Under the pieces are notes generated by a model. That model saw only the letters and a list, made by a program, of their open reading frames with translations, did no database searches and had not been told where the DNA came from. Shown piece by piece: positions 23,996 to 34,570 of a stretch of DNA of 64,000 nt. Source of the DNA: Echinometra lucunter (Eukaryota; Echinodermata; Echinoidea; Camarodonta; Echinometridae); NCBI GenBank assembly GCA_029962745.1, contig CM057162.1, forward strand, positions 9,893,574-9,957,573. The letters run 5' to 3'. The first letter of the stretch is position 1; every line of letters begins with the position of its first letter. Made by a program: the position numbers and the translations under genes.

Positions 23996-24780
23996 TTATA
24001 GAACGGGACAATGTTAAAGTTTGGTTCTTGAGACCCAGCACACGATTTAATGTGGGAACTTACTTTTATTTGCTTGTACTGTTCATGACGAATTTGTTGT
24101 CTATGTACTGTGAGTCGATGTTGGAGTGTGTCTCCTGTCTCTCCAATATATTGCTCTCCACAGCAATGACAAGTAATACAATAAATTAAATTCTGCGTAG
24201 TACATGTAAAAGGGAATGTTATTGCGAATGGTTTATTTTGATTTCTAAAGAAAAGCCGATTACTTTCTTTCATATATGGGCACGCTTTGCATCTTTTGTC
24301 CGTACATTTTTTAATACCATTTTCCGTCCTATTCTTATCTTGTATTTCAGGGGTTGCTCTGGTTAACAAGCGTTTTAAAGTTTGGGCTTTGCCATTTACT
24401 TAAGATTAGGTTTGTTCCTTTAAATGCCAGGTTAATTCTTTGTCATTTGAGAGTGTTAACAGTGATTCCTTAATCAGTTTACTGATATTGGGGTTATTTG
24501 CATTATGAGCGTGTATAAATGGTATTGACTGCGTATTGTCTTGTTTTGGTTACTCATTCTTAGTTCCTCTTGTGAGAGTTTTCCAGCTTTCTTGATACCG
24601 TTTAGGATGATGCTTTCCGGATATTCTCTGTCTTTTAACACGAGGTTTAATTCTAATAAACGTTTCTTGCGTACTTCAGCGTCTGATACAATGGTGCAAA
24701 TCCGTCTTGCTAAATTATATGGAACATTGATTTTACAGTGTCTGGGGTGGCAAGATTTAAAGTGTAAATACACAAATTGA
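23905..24780 (-). mobile_element. Penelope-like retroelement remnant (RT C-terminus and GIY-YIG endonuclease)
   Basis: On the minus strand, 24773-24474 encodes YLHFKSCHPRHCKINVPYNL, ARRICTIVSD and YPESIILNGIKKA, the conserved region after the reverse-transcriptase core of Penelope-like elements. After a frame break, 24369-23911 encodes the CTDKRCKACPYM zinc-knuckle-like block and then LIYCITCHCCGEQYIGETGD...HRLTVHRQQI, the GIY-YIG nuclease signature. The element is 5'-truncated, lacking the RT catalytic core, and interrupted by a frameshift or stop between the two parts. It is a dead retrotransposon fragment. Confidence 0.88.
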
Positions 24781-26011
24781 GTAACTTTATTGACATTATA
24801 TTGAAACTCCTCATGCGTTATGTTCCTAGTTCTGTAAGAAATGATTTAGACTTTTTAGCTCACTTACCAACATCAATAGATGATAACTCCGTCCTCGTCA
24901 GTTTTGCACCCTAAATGCAACACTGGCAGCATCTTTTTGGGTGCAATCTTGCACCCTTCATGAAAAAGGTGCAAAGGTGCACCCTTTTGTACTTGTTTGC
25001 ACCCAGGAATGCCCGTCTGCACCCTTAAAGGAGTAGATTTTTTTGCATTCAAAAGGGTGCAAATTTGCACCCTTTAAGGGTGCAAAAAAGTAGCTCACTG
25101 CACCCTTAAAGGTAAAAAATGCTTCTCAGGGTGCAAAGTTGCGGCCATAAAGGAGCTTCCAGTGTTGCATTTGAAGGGTGCAAAATTGAACCCTCTTTTA
25201 TAAGTGTGTTCGACAGCAAATTCTGAAATTTACTACAGAAAATATGTCACAGTTTGGTGCTCCCGAATCACTTCCGTTACATTTTGCCCCTTTCCGTTCC
25301 AATAAGAATTTGGCCAACAGAGCTTTATACCCAATTTTTTACATTTTATCAGATATCTGTGCACCTGTTACCCAGATAAAATAATTTAAAACTATCGTAT
25401 TGGGTGTAGTGACTAGGTGATCCGTTAGACCTTTAGGAATAATATAATGGGCCCTCGGGTATTAAATGGATCTTAATCACTACCATGTTTCAACTGACAG
25501 AAATGCATTATATATATACCAAATAGTAGCTACAAAGTTTGTTTTTAAATGCATTTAAACCAAGTAGTTGCTTAAACATAAAATATGGACACCTTTTTAT
25601 CAGTCGATGCCATCGATTTTAGTATAAAATTTGACATGACAACCTGTCGTTTAAATAGCCTATCAAAAAAGTGAATGACTGTTGCCACTTGGATTCTTCT
25701 GTGTACACAGAAATGTATTCTTCTGTTTCATTCCCTTTTCAACATTTTTTTTCATCGGGGAGGGGGGGGGGGGGGTACTCACATTTGGTTCGGAAAGGTG
25801 TGCGCCGCTGAAGCCTCCATACCGTACATGCCGTACCCATGTTTAAGGGCCGTTTTGGCAGACAACGGTATTAGGGATTTAGCATGTCGGGTGTGTACTT
25901 TAGCAACAATATGGGCGAGAATATGATTCTGAACATTAATGTTTTAAAAAAAGTTAGGGCATGTTTAGTGATTTTCCGACACAAAACCATACTCCATGTT
26001 TATGGATTTCT
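24781..26011. other. Intronic stretch with GCACCC-repeat MITE
   Basis: Apart from the element at 24900-25208 and a poly-G run at 25759-25775, the sequence is AT-rich with no exon recognised. Confidence 0.5.
24900..25208. mobile_element. GCACCC-repeat foldback element, copy 1
   Basis: Built of tttgcacccttaaaggg/gggtgcaaattg units on both orientations. The head carries taaatgcaacactggcagc and the tail carries gttgcatttgaagggtgcaa, so the ends are inverted repeats. Further copies are at 29215-29560, 37349-37690 and 60059-60407. Confidence 0.75.
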
Positions 26012-26446
26012 TGCAAAAAAGCGACCCATTAGCTGATTAGAGCGGCACACCCCCGTATATACCATTTTAGGCGAGTAACCTTCCACTATGGTTTTTATGA
26101 TTGCAATACTACTGCATTTATCTATCACAGCTGTTTTGTTTTGTTTTTAGTGGAAATACAGTATGAATTAAACTCAATCGAACTGAAAATAAAAATAGAT
26201 TAATTGTTTCGAATGCAATTTGTCTGTATCATATTCATGAAAGTAATGTATAGCCTAACGTTGAGTAAATGAAGTTCTGAAAATACTGCATTTAGATCAA
26301 GAATGTCCAGGAAAAGCATTTGATATTTTGTTGCTTCTCATACAGTTTTCAACTCTTTCACATGTATATTGTCATATATTCCAGCATATAACTTATTTTT
26401 TCTTTAAAAAAACAAAAACAAAACAAAAAACTCTAATACACAGCAG
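26012..26446 (+). repeat. Duplicated pre-Ig intron block, unit 1
   Basis: This block matches 30219-30398 plus 32053-32319 (landmarks gcgacccattagctgattag, cctaacgttgagtaaatg, tattccagcatat, acacagcag). The second copy is interrupted by a 1.6-kb insertion. In unit 2 the Ig exon follows the block within 60 bases. Here homology stops at about 26446 and no Ig exon follows. Confidence 0.8.
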
Positions 26447-27132
26447 ATTAATTATCTTGTCATCCTTAATTTACTGTGTATTGTCGTCATTGTTGTTCTA
26501 TGCTCATGACATCCATCGCTCAGGACATAATCTTGTTAAAAGTCACTGTCAAATGTGTGTAAGAGGCAGAATAATAAAGTAAAGTGGTTATCGTGCATCA
26601 TACACGCCATTTTCAAATCATATTGATTAAATTATGCTGTGAAAATTTGGTGGAAAAAAAAAATCCACCTTTATGACCAACAGTATATATTCTACGTTTC
26701 CATGCATGTTGATATGTATTCATGAAACTACAATAAGCCTCGCAATTTATTTTTATTGGTTTTGATTGCATTATAGATGTATTTCAAACTATCGATTGGA
26801 ACCAAGAGGTTGTAGTTTTCCTGGTAACTCGCAAGATGAGCTATAGCTTATTCCTATTTGTTTACTATTGAGATTCTATCAAAAACAAACAATCAAAGAA
26901 TCAAAACAAAGATTTTGTTCTTGTACGCAAATGTTTTGTCGGATCAGTAAAACTTATTCAAAGGTCGACTCCATTAACTACAAAAATAATTGTTGTCATT
27001 ATTACACAGCTTTTTACAGTGAAATTTCAAAATGAATGGGGACAATAAAACGTACACTTTATATCCATTGGCGTGTGAATCGTATGACAGCTTTAGACGA
27101 TGTTAGAATTGCAGCTCTAGTGTAAATTGTCC
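26447..27132. other. Unique stretch where an Ig exon would be expected in unit 1
   Basis: AT-rich, with no reading frame carrying Ig cysteines and tryptophan. The stretch ccacctttatgaccaacagt at about 26668 is an inverted match to 35630-35652 (actgttggtcataaaggtgg). Confidence 0.5.
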
Positions 27133-27366
27133 AACGATATGGTCATTCTCTTTCACGTGTGTGAAAAAAAAAACAGGAAATGGGACTACTTGATGGAAAC
27201 TTTTTGATTTTAATGCCCCTTTCAAATGTGTTGGTTTATATACATATATATGAATTATATAAATGAAAATGGGAGAAATAATAATTGTGTAGTTCACTCA
27301 CTCATTTTTAAGGGAGTTGCCAAAGTTCTTTGCATTTGTCGATAACTTTTCAATGTACATGTACCC

Positions 27367-27370
<4 letters not shown>

Positions 27371-27408
<38 letters not shown>
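27371..27408. repeat. (TA)n microsatellite
   Basis: Pure TA dinucleotides; the matching run in unit 2 is at 35993-36028. Another TA tract lies at 27984-28044. Confidence 0.95.
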
Positions 27409-27411
<3 letters not shown>

Positions 27412-27898
27412 AAAGGTACGGTGCAGGATGAGGCAGGATCACACAACTGTTGAAGATAAGCTTTTGGCTACTTGGCCTTCTTCAGATTTATTGTTTTGCT
27501 ATATAAATCGAACAAAATGAAATAAAACAGTAATGATCAACAACTTGACAAAACTAAAGGCAAAAGAACAGAATCAAAATCATCATAAGTCCGACAGAAT
27601 AATTATGATAAACTAACCGAAAATAAATAAAAGTTGTAAAACAATCGGAATAAGTGATAACATGTCAAGCAGTATGATTAAACGAAATAGAGAAAACTTA
27701 TATTTAAAAAAAGTACACAATTACCTGACTCAAGGTCGTCGCAGAAGCAATGTATGTTGTTTGTATGAATAGTTTATGTGCAATGAGTGAGGGTGACAAT
27801 ATACTAGTATTCGTCATGTAGAGGGAGCGTATTATACGCGTAAAAGGGTGTGTCGGACCGGAACAAATAAGGGGAAGGGAAAGAGAATATATATATAC
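27409..27898. mobile_element. Insertion specific to duplication unit 1
   Basis: Absent from the matching place in unit 2, where a (GT)n tract stands instead. Near its left end it carries actgttgaagataagctttt and ggctacttggccttcttcag, a type of sequence often seen at Penelope-like element ends. No ORF. The class is uncertain. Confidence 0.4.
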
Positions 27899-27981
27899 AT
27901 AGTTGTAGGAGAGAAATGAAATAATGGAAATAATGCAAGACACCGTTAAGCCATGTTTGAAAGTTGCAGCCTCCTTCTTAC

Positions 27982-28047
<66 letters not shown>

Positions 28048-28074
28048 TTATATATATATATGTACATGTGAGAT

Positions 28075-28296
28075 CAATTGAGAGAATAATAGCGTAGCAT
28101 GAATCAAAGTTCCCCAAAACTGGCCTACCATTTTTGGAATTTTTGCAAAGGTTAAAAAAATGTCTCCGCCGGGAATCGAACCCGGGCTTTTGGCTATGAA
28201 CGCCAATGCCTTAACAACTGACCCGTCTCCGTGGTCTAGTGGTTAAGGCATTGGCGTTCGTAGCCAAAGGCCCGGGTTCGATTCCCGGCGGAGAAA
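28075..28296. mobile_element. MITE half fused to an inverted pair of tRNA-like sequences, copy 1
   Basis: 28075-28162 is the left arm of the palindromic MITE seen at 17897. It is followed by a reverse tRNA-like sequence (28163-28224) and a forward one (28226-28294). The forward one has a 7-bp acceptor stem (TCTCCGT with GCGGAGA), a TCTAGTGGTT D arm, a TTGGC/GCCAA anticodon stem with loop GTTCGTA, and a CCGGGTTCGATTCCCGG T arm. It resembles tRNA-Glu in boxes A and B. The two copies would fold into a long hairpin. Confidence 0.7.
28226..28294 (+). tRNA. tRNA-like sequence, probably a pseudo-tRNA
   Basis: A full cloverleaf can be drawn. By position the anticodon would be TCG, but the loop has T instead of a purine at position 37 and the sequence sits in a repeat next to its own inverted copy. 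It is best read as a tRNA-derived repeat rather than a functional gene. The equivalent in unit 2 is at 36364-36432. Confidence 0.35.
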
Positions 28297-28325
28297 AGGG
28301 GGAAAAAGAGGGAAACGGGTGATGT

Positions 28326-28840
28326 TCTTTATTCCGAAGTTTCGTTATTCCGAAACACGCAAATCGCGTATACCTAGATGTTCATTAGTCCGAAAATGAA
28401 AACAGGTTCGTTAATCCAAACATTTGTAGCGTTATTCCGAAAGTTCGTTAGTCCGAAAATAAAATAAGGGTAGTTATTCCGAAGGTTCGTTAATCCGAAA
28501 ATGATATAAGGTTCATTATTCCGAAGATTCGTTAATCCGAAAATGAAAGAGGTTCGTTAGTCCGAAAATAACTAACGAATTAACGAACCTTATTTCATTT
28601 TCGGACCAACGAACCTTATTTCGTTTTTGGATTAACGAACCTTCGGAATAACGAACCTTTTCTCATTTTCGGACTAACGAATCTTCGGAATAACGAACCT
28701 TGTTTTATTTTCGGACTAACGAACCTTCGGACTAACGAACCTTCGGACTAACGAACCTTCGGACTAACGAACATTCGGAATAACGAACCTTCGGAATAAA
28801 CGAACCTTCGGAATAATGAACCTTCGGAATAACGAACTGT
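28326..28840. repeat. TTCGTTATTCCGAA array arranged as a giant palindrome, copy 1
   Basis: Units such as ggttcgttaatccgaaaatg repeat in one orientation up to about 28565. They then switch to the reverse orientation (cattttcggactaacgaacc) to about 28840. The centre is near 28570-28580 (aataactaacgaattaacg). The shorter half-unit aacgaaccttcgga is reiterated at the right end. Confidence 0.85.
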
Positions 28841-29214
28841 AATCGGGAAAAACAACTGCTATAGTATTCATAGGTTTTATGAATCCGGCCCATTGATTCG
28901 TAGATTATACTGATCGAAGGCCTACCATTCAGTAAGGTAAAAGAGCTGTTGAATAAACATTCCAAAATGAAATTGCAAAGGCATTCATTTTATTCAGCTC
29001 CTTCTGGTTCTGTAGTAGGTACAAAATACCTCTTGTGGCATTTTGGTTGGCGGCTTGTCATTTTGCAAGACTTTTCCCCTAAAACCCTGTCAGCTTTATG
29101 GTTTAGTCTGCAACACTGCTCCTTTTTTTCTTAACTGATGAACATATTGTAGTGACAGACTGAAAGTGTGTGTTATTTTTTCGTATCTCATTTGTTTTGG
29201 GAGACCTTACACTC

Positions 29215-29560
29215 TAAGAAAAAAAAGGTGCAATTTTACACCCCATATTCTACAATAGCAGCACCTTTTGGGGTGCATCACAAAGGTGCAAATATGCACC
29301 CTTTTGACTTGTTTGCAACCTTAAATGCCTCTCTGCACCCTAAAAAGTGCAGTTATGCACCTTAAAGGGTGCAGAAGTTTGTGCATCAAAGAGGGTCCCT
29401 AGAGGGTACAACTCTGCACCCTTAAGGGTGTAAAATGGAGCTCACTGCACCCTCAATGCTGCATAATGCTTCTTAGGGTGCAAAGTTGCACCCTTAAATG
29501 ACCTTCAATTGTTCCATTTGAAAGGTGGCAAAATTGAACCTTTTTTTCTTTGATATTTGC
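29215..29560. mobile_element. GCACCC-repeat foldback element, copy 2
   Basis: Begins cactctaagaaaaaaaaggt gcaatttt and ends ggtggcaaaattgaaccttt. It is collinear with 37349-37690 as part of the segmental duplication. Confidence 0.75.
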
Positions 29561-29614
29561 TCACAATGTCAGTAATTATTCTGAATTATGTAATACTTTC
29601 TCTCGCCTGTCAAT

Positions 29615-29695
29615 AACATATTGTGACTACCATGACCACACCAGTCATACCAAGTGACATGGAAAACGACGGGCCTGTATCTCCATGGAAAATAG
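29615..29695 (+). pseudogene. Decayed stalk exon, unit 1 (acceptor lost)
   Basis: Equivalent to the exon at 37755-37835. Its reading frame is intact and nearly unchanged (TTMTTPVIPSDMENDG, S in place of T) and the donor gtaatg is kept. The acceptor CAAG|AA of unit 2 reads CAAT|AA here (29611-29616), so the AG dinucleotide is gone. The Ig exon that should precede it is missing. The exon is therefore probably not spliced in, unless a cryptic site is used. The conserved frame suggests the loss is recent. Confidence 0.7.
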
Positions 29696-29946
29696 GTAAT
29701 GTATACTTCTTTTATTTCATTATTTTTTCAATGGCAATTTCTTGCATTGTGTTTGGCTCTTATTGTCGTGTTGTGTAAATGGAAACGGTCTTGTTCCCTT
29801 CTTTTCAATAGCACATTCCGAGGGCGGTACTTTTTAATTTGCAACCTTCATAATATTGTTGACATGAGCTATGTTTTCCTATAATCAGTGTAAAGAGTCT
29901 CAAAAAGGGATACTTGAAATAATATATATTTACTATAACATATCTA

Positions 29947-30213
29947 TAAACACAAGACAAAAAGTAAGTTCCCCCTAAAACATATCTCTGTATTTTTTTA
30001 CAGTCAAGAACCTTTGATGAAATCTGAATACAGATTCATGTAGCTACACTTCTCAGCTACATTTCCTGTGAAATGCAGGGCAAACCCTTTAGTCACGCTT
30101 CAGTGAACACAACCTAAATGCAAAATTGTCATTTTTTTAAAGTTCACAAGCCATGACTTTTATGCAGTGATTTCGGAACATACTTTAAGTTTTCTGCGTT
30201 TGAAGGCATGCAA
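29947..30213 (+). mobile_element. 1.47-kb foldback family, truncated copy 1
   Basis: Begins taaacacaagacaaaaagta and matches the left end of 50409-51875. It breaks off at ggcatgcaaca, where the pre-Ig block of unit 2 starts. This break is the junction between the two tandem units. Confidence 0.8.
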
Positions 30214-30218
30214 CAGAG

Positions 30219-32319
30219 CAAAAAAGCGACCCATTAGCTGATTAGAGCGGTACACCCCCGTATACCATATTAGGCGAGTAACCTTCCCCTATGGTTTTTA
30301 TGATTGCAATACTACTGTATTTATCTGTCACAGCTGTTTTGTTTTGCTTTTTAGTGGAAATACAGGATGAATTAAACTCAATCGAACTGAAAATAAAACG
30401 AGACATTTGAATTCGTCACATGACGAATTAGGTGGTCTGTCGGCATCTTTTAGGTTTCGACATGGATTGTGATAAATTCGTTGGTAAATAGGAGACTAAC
30501 GTCATAGAAATTGGATGATTTGATATCGCAAAATACTTAAAAGATGATCCAAAGCTTTAATTCACCTGAACAAACCAGATTTTTTATAGGGTTATACATA
30601 AACTACTGTGCAGTGCATTGCAATTGTCATAACGGGCCAAAATCAGCAGTTTATTTCATTGACTGTGACTGTATATGTAATTATATAGTTAAAGAGGATA
30701 GTAATATAACATGTAAAAAGAAAGCAAAAGGAAAAAAATTGCCCTCTTCCCTCCGGGACTCGAACCAAGGACCTTGAGCATGTGAGGCAAGTGCTTTGAA
30801 GGTATACCTGAAAACAGCTCATAGAGATAACACGTAGATTCAAAACGGAATTCTAATATCAGGTTTTCCAGTCAAAATTTCGACATGTTTTCGACATTTG
30901 CTTAAAAGACATATGAATTCATAGGATAGACAATTTTCTCAGCTGGAATATACTTAAAGATGGGCGAAAATCAAGCAGAAATAAGGGAGATATTGATCAA
31001 AGAAGACGAGAATGTGGAATCAAGAATTACGTAAAGGTCATGTCCCATAGAGAATACACGTAAAATGAGAAAAATTGACATTGTACCTTTAATCATGAAT
31101 TTAGACCATGATAACGTCATCAAAATGAGTAACAATTAATAACATATTTGTAGAGAATTGTCTCAGCTACAACATATCGAAATCTCGGCGAAAATTGATG
31201 AATAATAAGCGAGATAGTCTCGGTTAAATGCAAAAAATATAACGTCAAAAATTAAAAATCAAAATTTTGAGTTCACATAAGAATAGGATGACGTCATAGC
31301 ATCGAAAGAGTAAAATTTTGTCATGGATTCACATCTACAACTCATAACCTTTCAGAATATGTAAAAAAAAAAATTGGGGGTCTCCACGCATTCTTAGGAG
31401 CTATGGCGGATTTTAAAGGGGCATGTTTTTGCGTGTTTTTACATTACTTGCCCAATAGACGCGCGCACGGATTTTGAAATTTGACGCGCGCGTGCGACCT
31501 TATGGTTAGTCGAAATCAGTTCTAAATTGATGGAAATTGTTAAGAAAAGTTTCATGAATGCAAATCAAGTGAAAGAACGGCGTTTAAACGTAATTTGGGA
31601 CCTGCACGCGCGAAAATTTTTGAACTGCTTAAAATGGCCTGAAACGTGTGCAAAATGAATTTGAAGTGATTCTGAGCATTTTTCATTTTTGCGCGCGTGC
31701 CGACGCGCGGACGTACGCCTACGCGCGCGTCTGGCTATCTGAAATTTCTTGGATTAAAATTAACTTTAATCATGCCGAACATGAATGAGAAATGACCATC
31801 CGTTATGAAGATATGACCCTAAGGTGATTTTCACAAAATGGCGCCTGGATGACGTCACCATGATCTGATGAACATGAAAATAATTGGAACCGCGAGATCT
31901 TATTACGATTGATAACTGACCGAAATTTCATGCAATTTGAACCAGCCGATTCTGAGATTTCGAGTGCACAAAAAAGTGGGTGGAAGAAAGAGAAATAAAG
32001 AAAATTCTTACGAAATTAAAAGGAGATCTGTCAAAGATGACAGACCACCTAAATAGATTAATTAATTGTTTCGCATGCAATTTGTCTGTATCATGTCCAT
32101 GGAAGTAATGTATAGCCTAACGTTGACTAAATGAAGTTTTGAAAATACTGCATTTAGATCAAGAATGTCCAGGAAAAACATTTGATATTTTGTTGCTTCT
32201 CATACAGTTTTCAACTCTTTCACATGTATATTGTCATATATTCCAGCATATAGCTTCTTTTTCCTGTTTAAAAAAAAAAAAAAAAAAAAAACACAAATAA
32301 AACCTCCATTACACAGCAG
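30219..32319 (+). repeat. Duplicated pre-Ig intron block, unit 2, split by an insertion
   Basis: Homologous to 26012-26446 apart from the inserted 30399-32052 segment. It lies directly upstream of the Ig exon. Confidence 0.8.
30399..32052. mobile_element. Non-autonomous DNA transposon inserted in unit 2
   Basis: Defined by comparison with the uninterrupted unit 1 copy. Inverted termini TTAGGTGGTCTGTC (30428) and GACAGACCACCTAA (ending 32052) bound most of it; 29 extra bases with gaattcgtcacatgacgaat lie on the left. It contains a tRNA-Val-like fragment in reverse (about 30745-30800: ctccgggactcgaaccaagg) and a CG-rich GCGCGCG block (about 31450-31740), but no transposase. No direct target duplication is evident. 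Confidence 0.75.
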
Positions 32320-32376
32320 AAATATATCTTCACCGCATGTGACTTATTTTTATTCTCCCTGTCATTACCATTTCAG

Positions 32377-32712
32377 TAGGTGGAACTGGAGGTGGATCAT
32401 CTGCCTTCACGGTTTTGCACAGAACGGTGCTAAGAGGAGAGGATGTCGTTCTACGATGTGAGGCACCAGAAACATCATCATTTGTCCTATGGAGAAAAGG
32501 TGATGACCCGCAAAGGTCCCCAGTTCTCATCAAGATAACGAGTGACGGATCATTGTCAGGCTCTTGTGTGTCTGACGGCTCCTGTGAGATGAGTAATAAT
32601 TACTCTCTCACCATCAAAGGAGCACAGATTGCTGACGGAGGCATGTACATATGTGTATCTTCAGATTCACGTCGCATTATCGAGTACAGCCTGACCAATC
32701 TTACGATACAGG
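32377..32712 (+). CDS. Ig V-like domain exon of the membrane receptor
   Basis: The exon lies between a ccatttcag acceptor (ending 32376) and a gtaagc donor (32713). It is phase 1-1 with 112 codons, the classic form of a shuffled Ig exon. A Gly/Ser-rich lead is followed by GEDVVLRCEAP (Cys 28), VLWRKGDD (Trp 39), NNYSLTIKGAQIADGGMYIC (Asp 87, Tyr 91, Cys 93) and the end strand YSLTNLTIQ. These are the B-strand Cys, core Trp and D.G.Y.C signature of a V/I-set domain. Two extra cysteines (64 and 70) could form a second disulphide. NLT near the end is a potential N-glycosylation site. The phases match the leader exons upstream and the stalk exon at 37755. This is an extracellular ligand-binding module; the ligand is unknown. 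Confidence 0.88.
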
Positions 32713-32751
32713 GTAAGCAAAACAAACAAAACAATACAGTGCGTCCGTTAA

Positions 32752-33168
32752 GACGCACTGGCTGAATATATGTAATGTATTTGATTTGTACCTTTTTAAA
32801 GGTATAATGTGGTATAGTTTTTTATTTATTTATTTTTTTCATTCTTCGCTCATCCCCCTCCTATATTTCACATTGTCCACTTTTCCTCTAATTCTTTACC
32901 CCTTGATTTTGTGCTAATGTTTGGCTTTTCCTTTGTAGTCTAATTATTCTTTAGTGTCCGATCTCCTTACGAACTTCATAATTACTTTAAGGAACCTGCA
33001 GACACTACAAGCTCTGCTTTTCATGCAGGTTCCTTCATATTTCACTTTATTTACTGCCATTATCTTTGTATTTTTCTATGTAACCAAATGTATTTCTTGT
33101 ATTATGCTATTATTTTTTTATCTTGTGAAGTATGAAAATAAATTCAATTCAATTCAATTCAATTTAAA
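32752..33168 (+). mobile_element. Retroposed fragment with (ATTCA)n and poly-A tail
   Basis: Interrupts the left arm of the foldback between cagtgcgtcc and the ttacacttttg arm. It ends aaaataaattcaattcaatt and then poly-A, a typical 3' tail of a non-LTR retrotransposon. No RT coding is visible; only a 3' UTR-like piece is present. Confidence 0.55.
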
Positions 33169-33663
33169 AAAAAAAAGCTTTTACACTTTTGAAATGGCTG
33201 CCAAATGAAAAATACATGATTCTGGAAGAAAAGGTTTAAATGTATGGATAGCTCAGGGACTCAACTTTCATATGAGACCAAAAAGGCCGAAAATATCTCA
33301 TGCTTGGGTGAGCACTGCTCACTTTAGTAAGGGGTATGAAAATTAGGTTGCGCAGGAATTGCACCTTTCAATTTGTGAGAGATGAGTCCTTTGGAGGTTA
33401 CAGAATTGAGGGTGATATGATGAATTCATGATCAGTTGCGATCAGTTTAGGTTTGCTGAGTGAGTTTTATGGTTTATTAAATCAAAATTTTATGCATGAG
33501 TGAACGGGAATTGCATTCATTATTGTAGCATTGTACCTTTCCCTGGTAGACTCAGTGGTGTGTTCATGGGAGTCAGGATTGGGTGATGGTACATGTTGCA
33601 CGGGAGGTGAGATAGGGTAAGACTTTGTTAGGTAGATGGGATAAGGGTCAAGAGGACAGTATG

Positions 33664-33669
<6 letters not shown>

Positions 33670-33712
<43 letters not shown>
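33670..33712. repeat. (CT)n microsatellite
   Basis: About 42 bases of CT, mirrored by a GA-rich run at 34400-34435 in the other arm of the foldback. Confidence 0.95.
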
Positions 33713-33714
<2 letters not shown>

Positions 33715-34570
33715 CTTCCTGTGTGCTAGTGCATATCTTGACAATTCACATTCTTTGGTCTCCACTCCAAAATATCCAAACCACCTTCCCTTATCCCTTA
33801 TGAAGAGAGCAAGATTGTGCAGTGAAGGAGGAGGTGGACATGTGGACCACTGAACTAGCGAACTTTGATTTTTAGTTTCCATTATCATTTATTTTCTCCA
33901 TTTTCTCTCTTAAAAGATGGATGAAACAGCTGTAAAATTGAAATGAATGAAAATCAACTGAAAACAAAGACTGACATGTTCATTTTACCAATTTGTGTTA
34001 CACTGTACCGTTTTTCTTGTCCGAAACTCAACTGCTAAAATGACTGGTTGGTTGGATAAACTTTGATTGAGTGATTGACTGAGTTATTGATTAATAATGA
34101 TTGATTTATTGAATAATTCATTGATTGAATCAGCTGAATGGTGATTGAATGCTTGATTGATTAATTGATTGACTGATACATTGATTAGTTGAATGATACC
34201 TAAATACTGATTGTCTAACTTACGGTATTGATTGACTGACCGATAGAATGCGATTGACTTCAAGTGCCAATGGGTGATACCAGTCCCAGTCCAATTTTGG
34301 AGATGCAGGTAGAATTCGGGATAGGGGAATGTGGTCGGGATATTTTGGAGAGGAGACCAACGGATGTGAATTGTCAAGATATGCACAAGCACACCCAGGA
34401 AGAGAGAGAGAGAGAGGGGGGAGAGAGAGGGGGGAGCATGCATGTCCTCTTAACCCTTATCCCATCTACCCAACAAAGTCCTACTTTACATCTCACCTCC
34501 TCTGCACCATGTACCATCACCCAATCCTGACTCCCATGAACACAACACTGAGTCTACCAGTGAAAGGTAC

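Larger units (their letters stand above)
27133..30213 (+). repeat. Segmental duplication, unit 1 (stalk-exon block)
   Basis: Collinear with 35757-38355: the cgatatggtcattctctttc segment, the TA microsatellite, a MITE half, an inverted tRNA pair, the TTCGTTATTCCGAA array, a GCACCC element, the stalk exon and the start of the 1.47-kb foldback. Identity is high by eye. Unit 1 carries an extra segment at about 27407-27898 within the microsatellite, and its foldback copy is cut short at about 30213. Confidence 0.85.

Noticed and set aside
25675..25926. Open frame with poly-Gly at a poly-G run
   Set aside because: It crosses a poly-G repeat element and shows no domain or splice support.
28326..28840. 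CRISPR-like array
   Set aside because: The units are contiguous without unique spacers and flip strand at the centre. The genome is eukaryotic.
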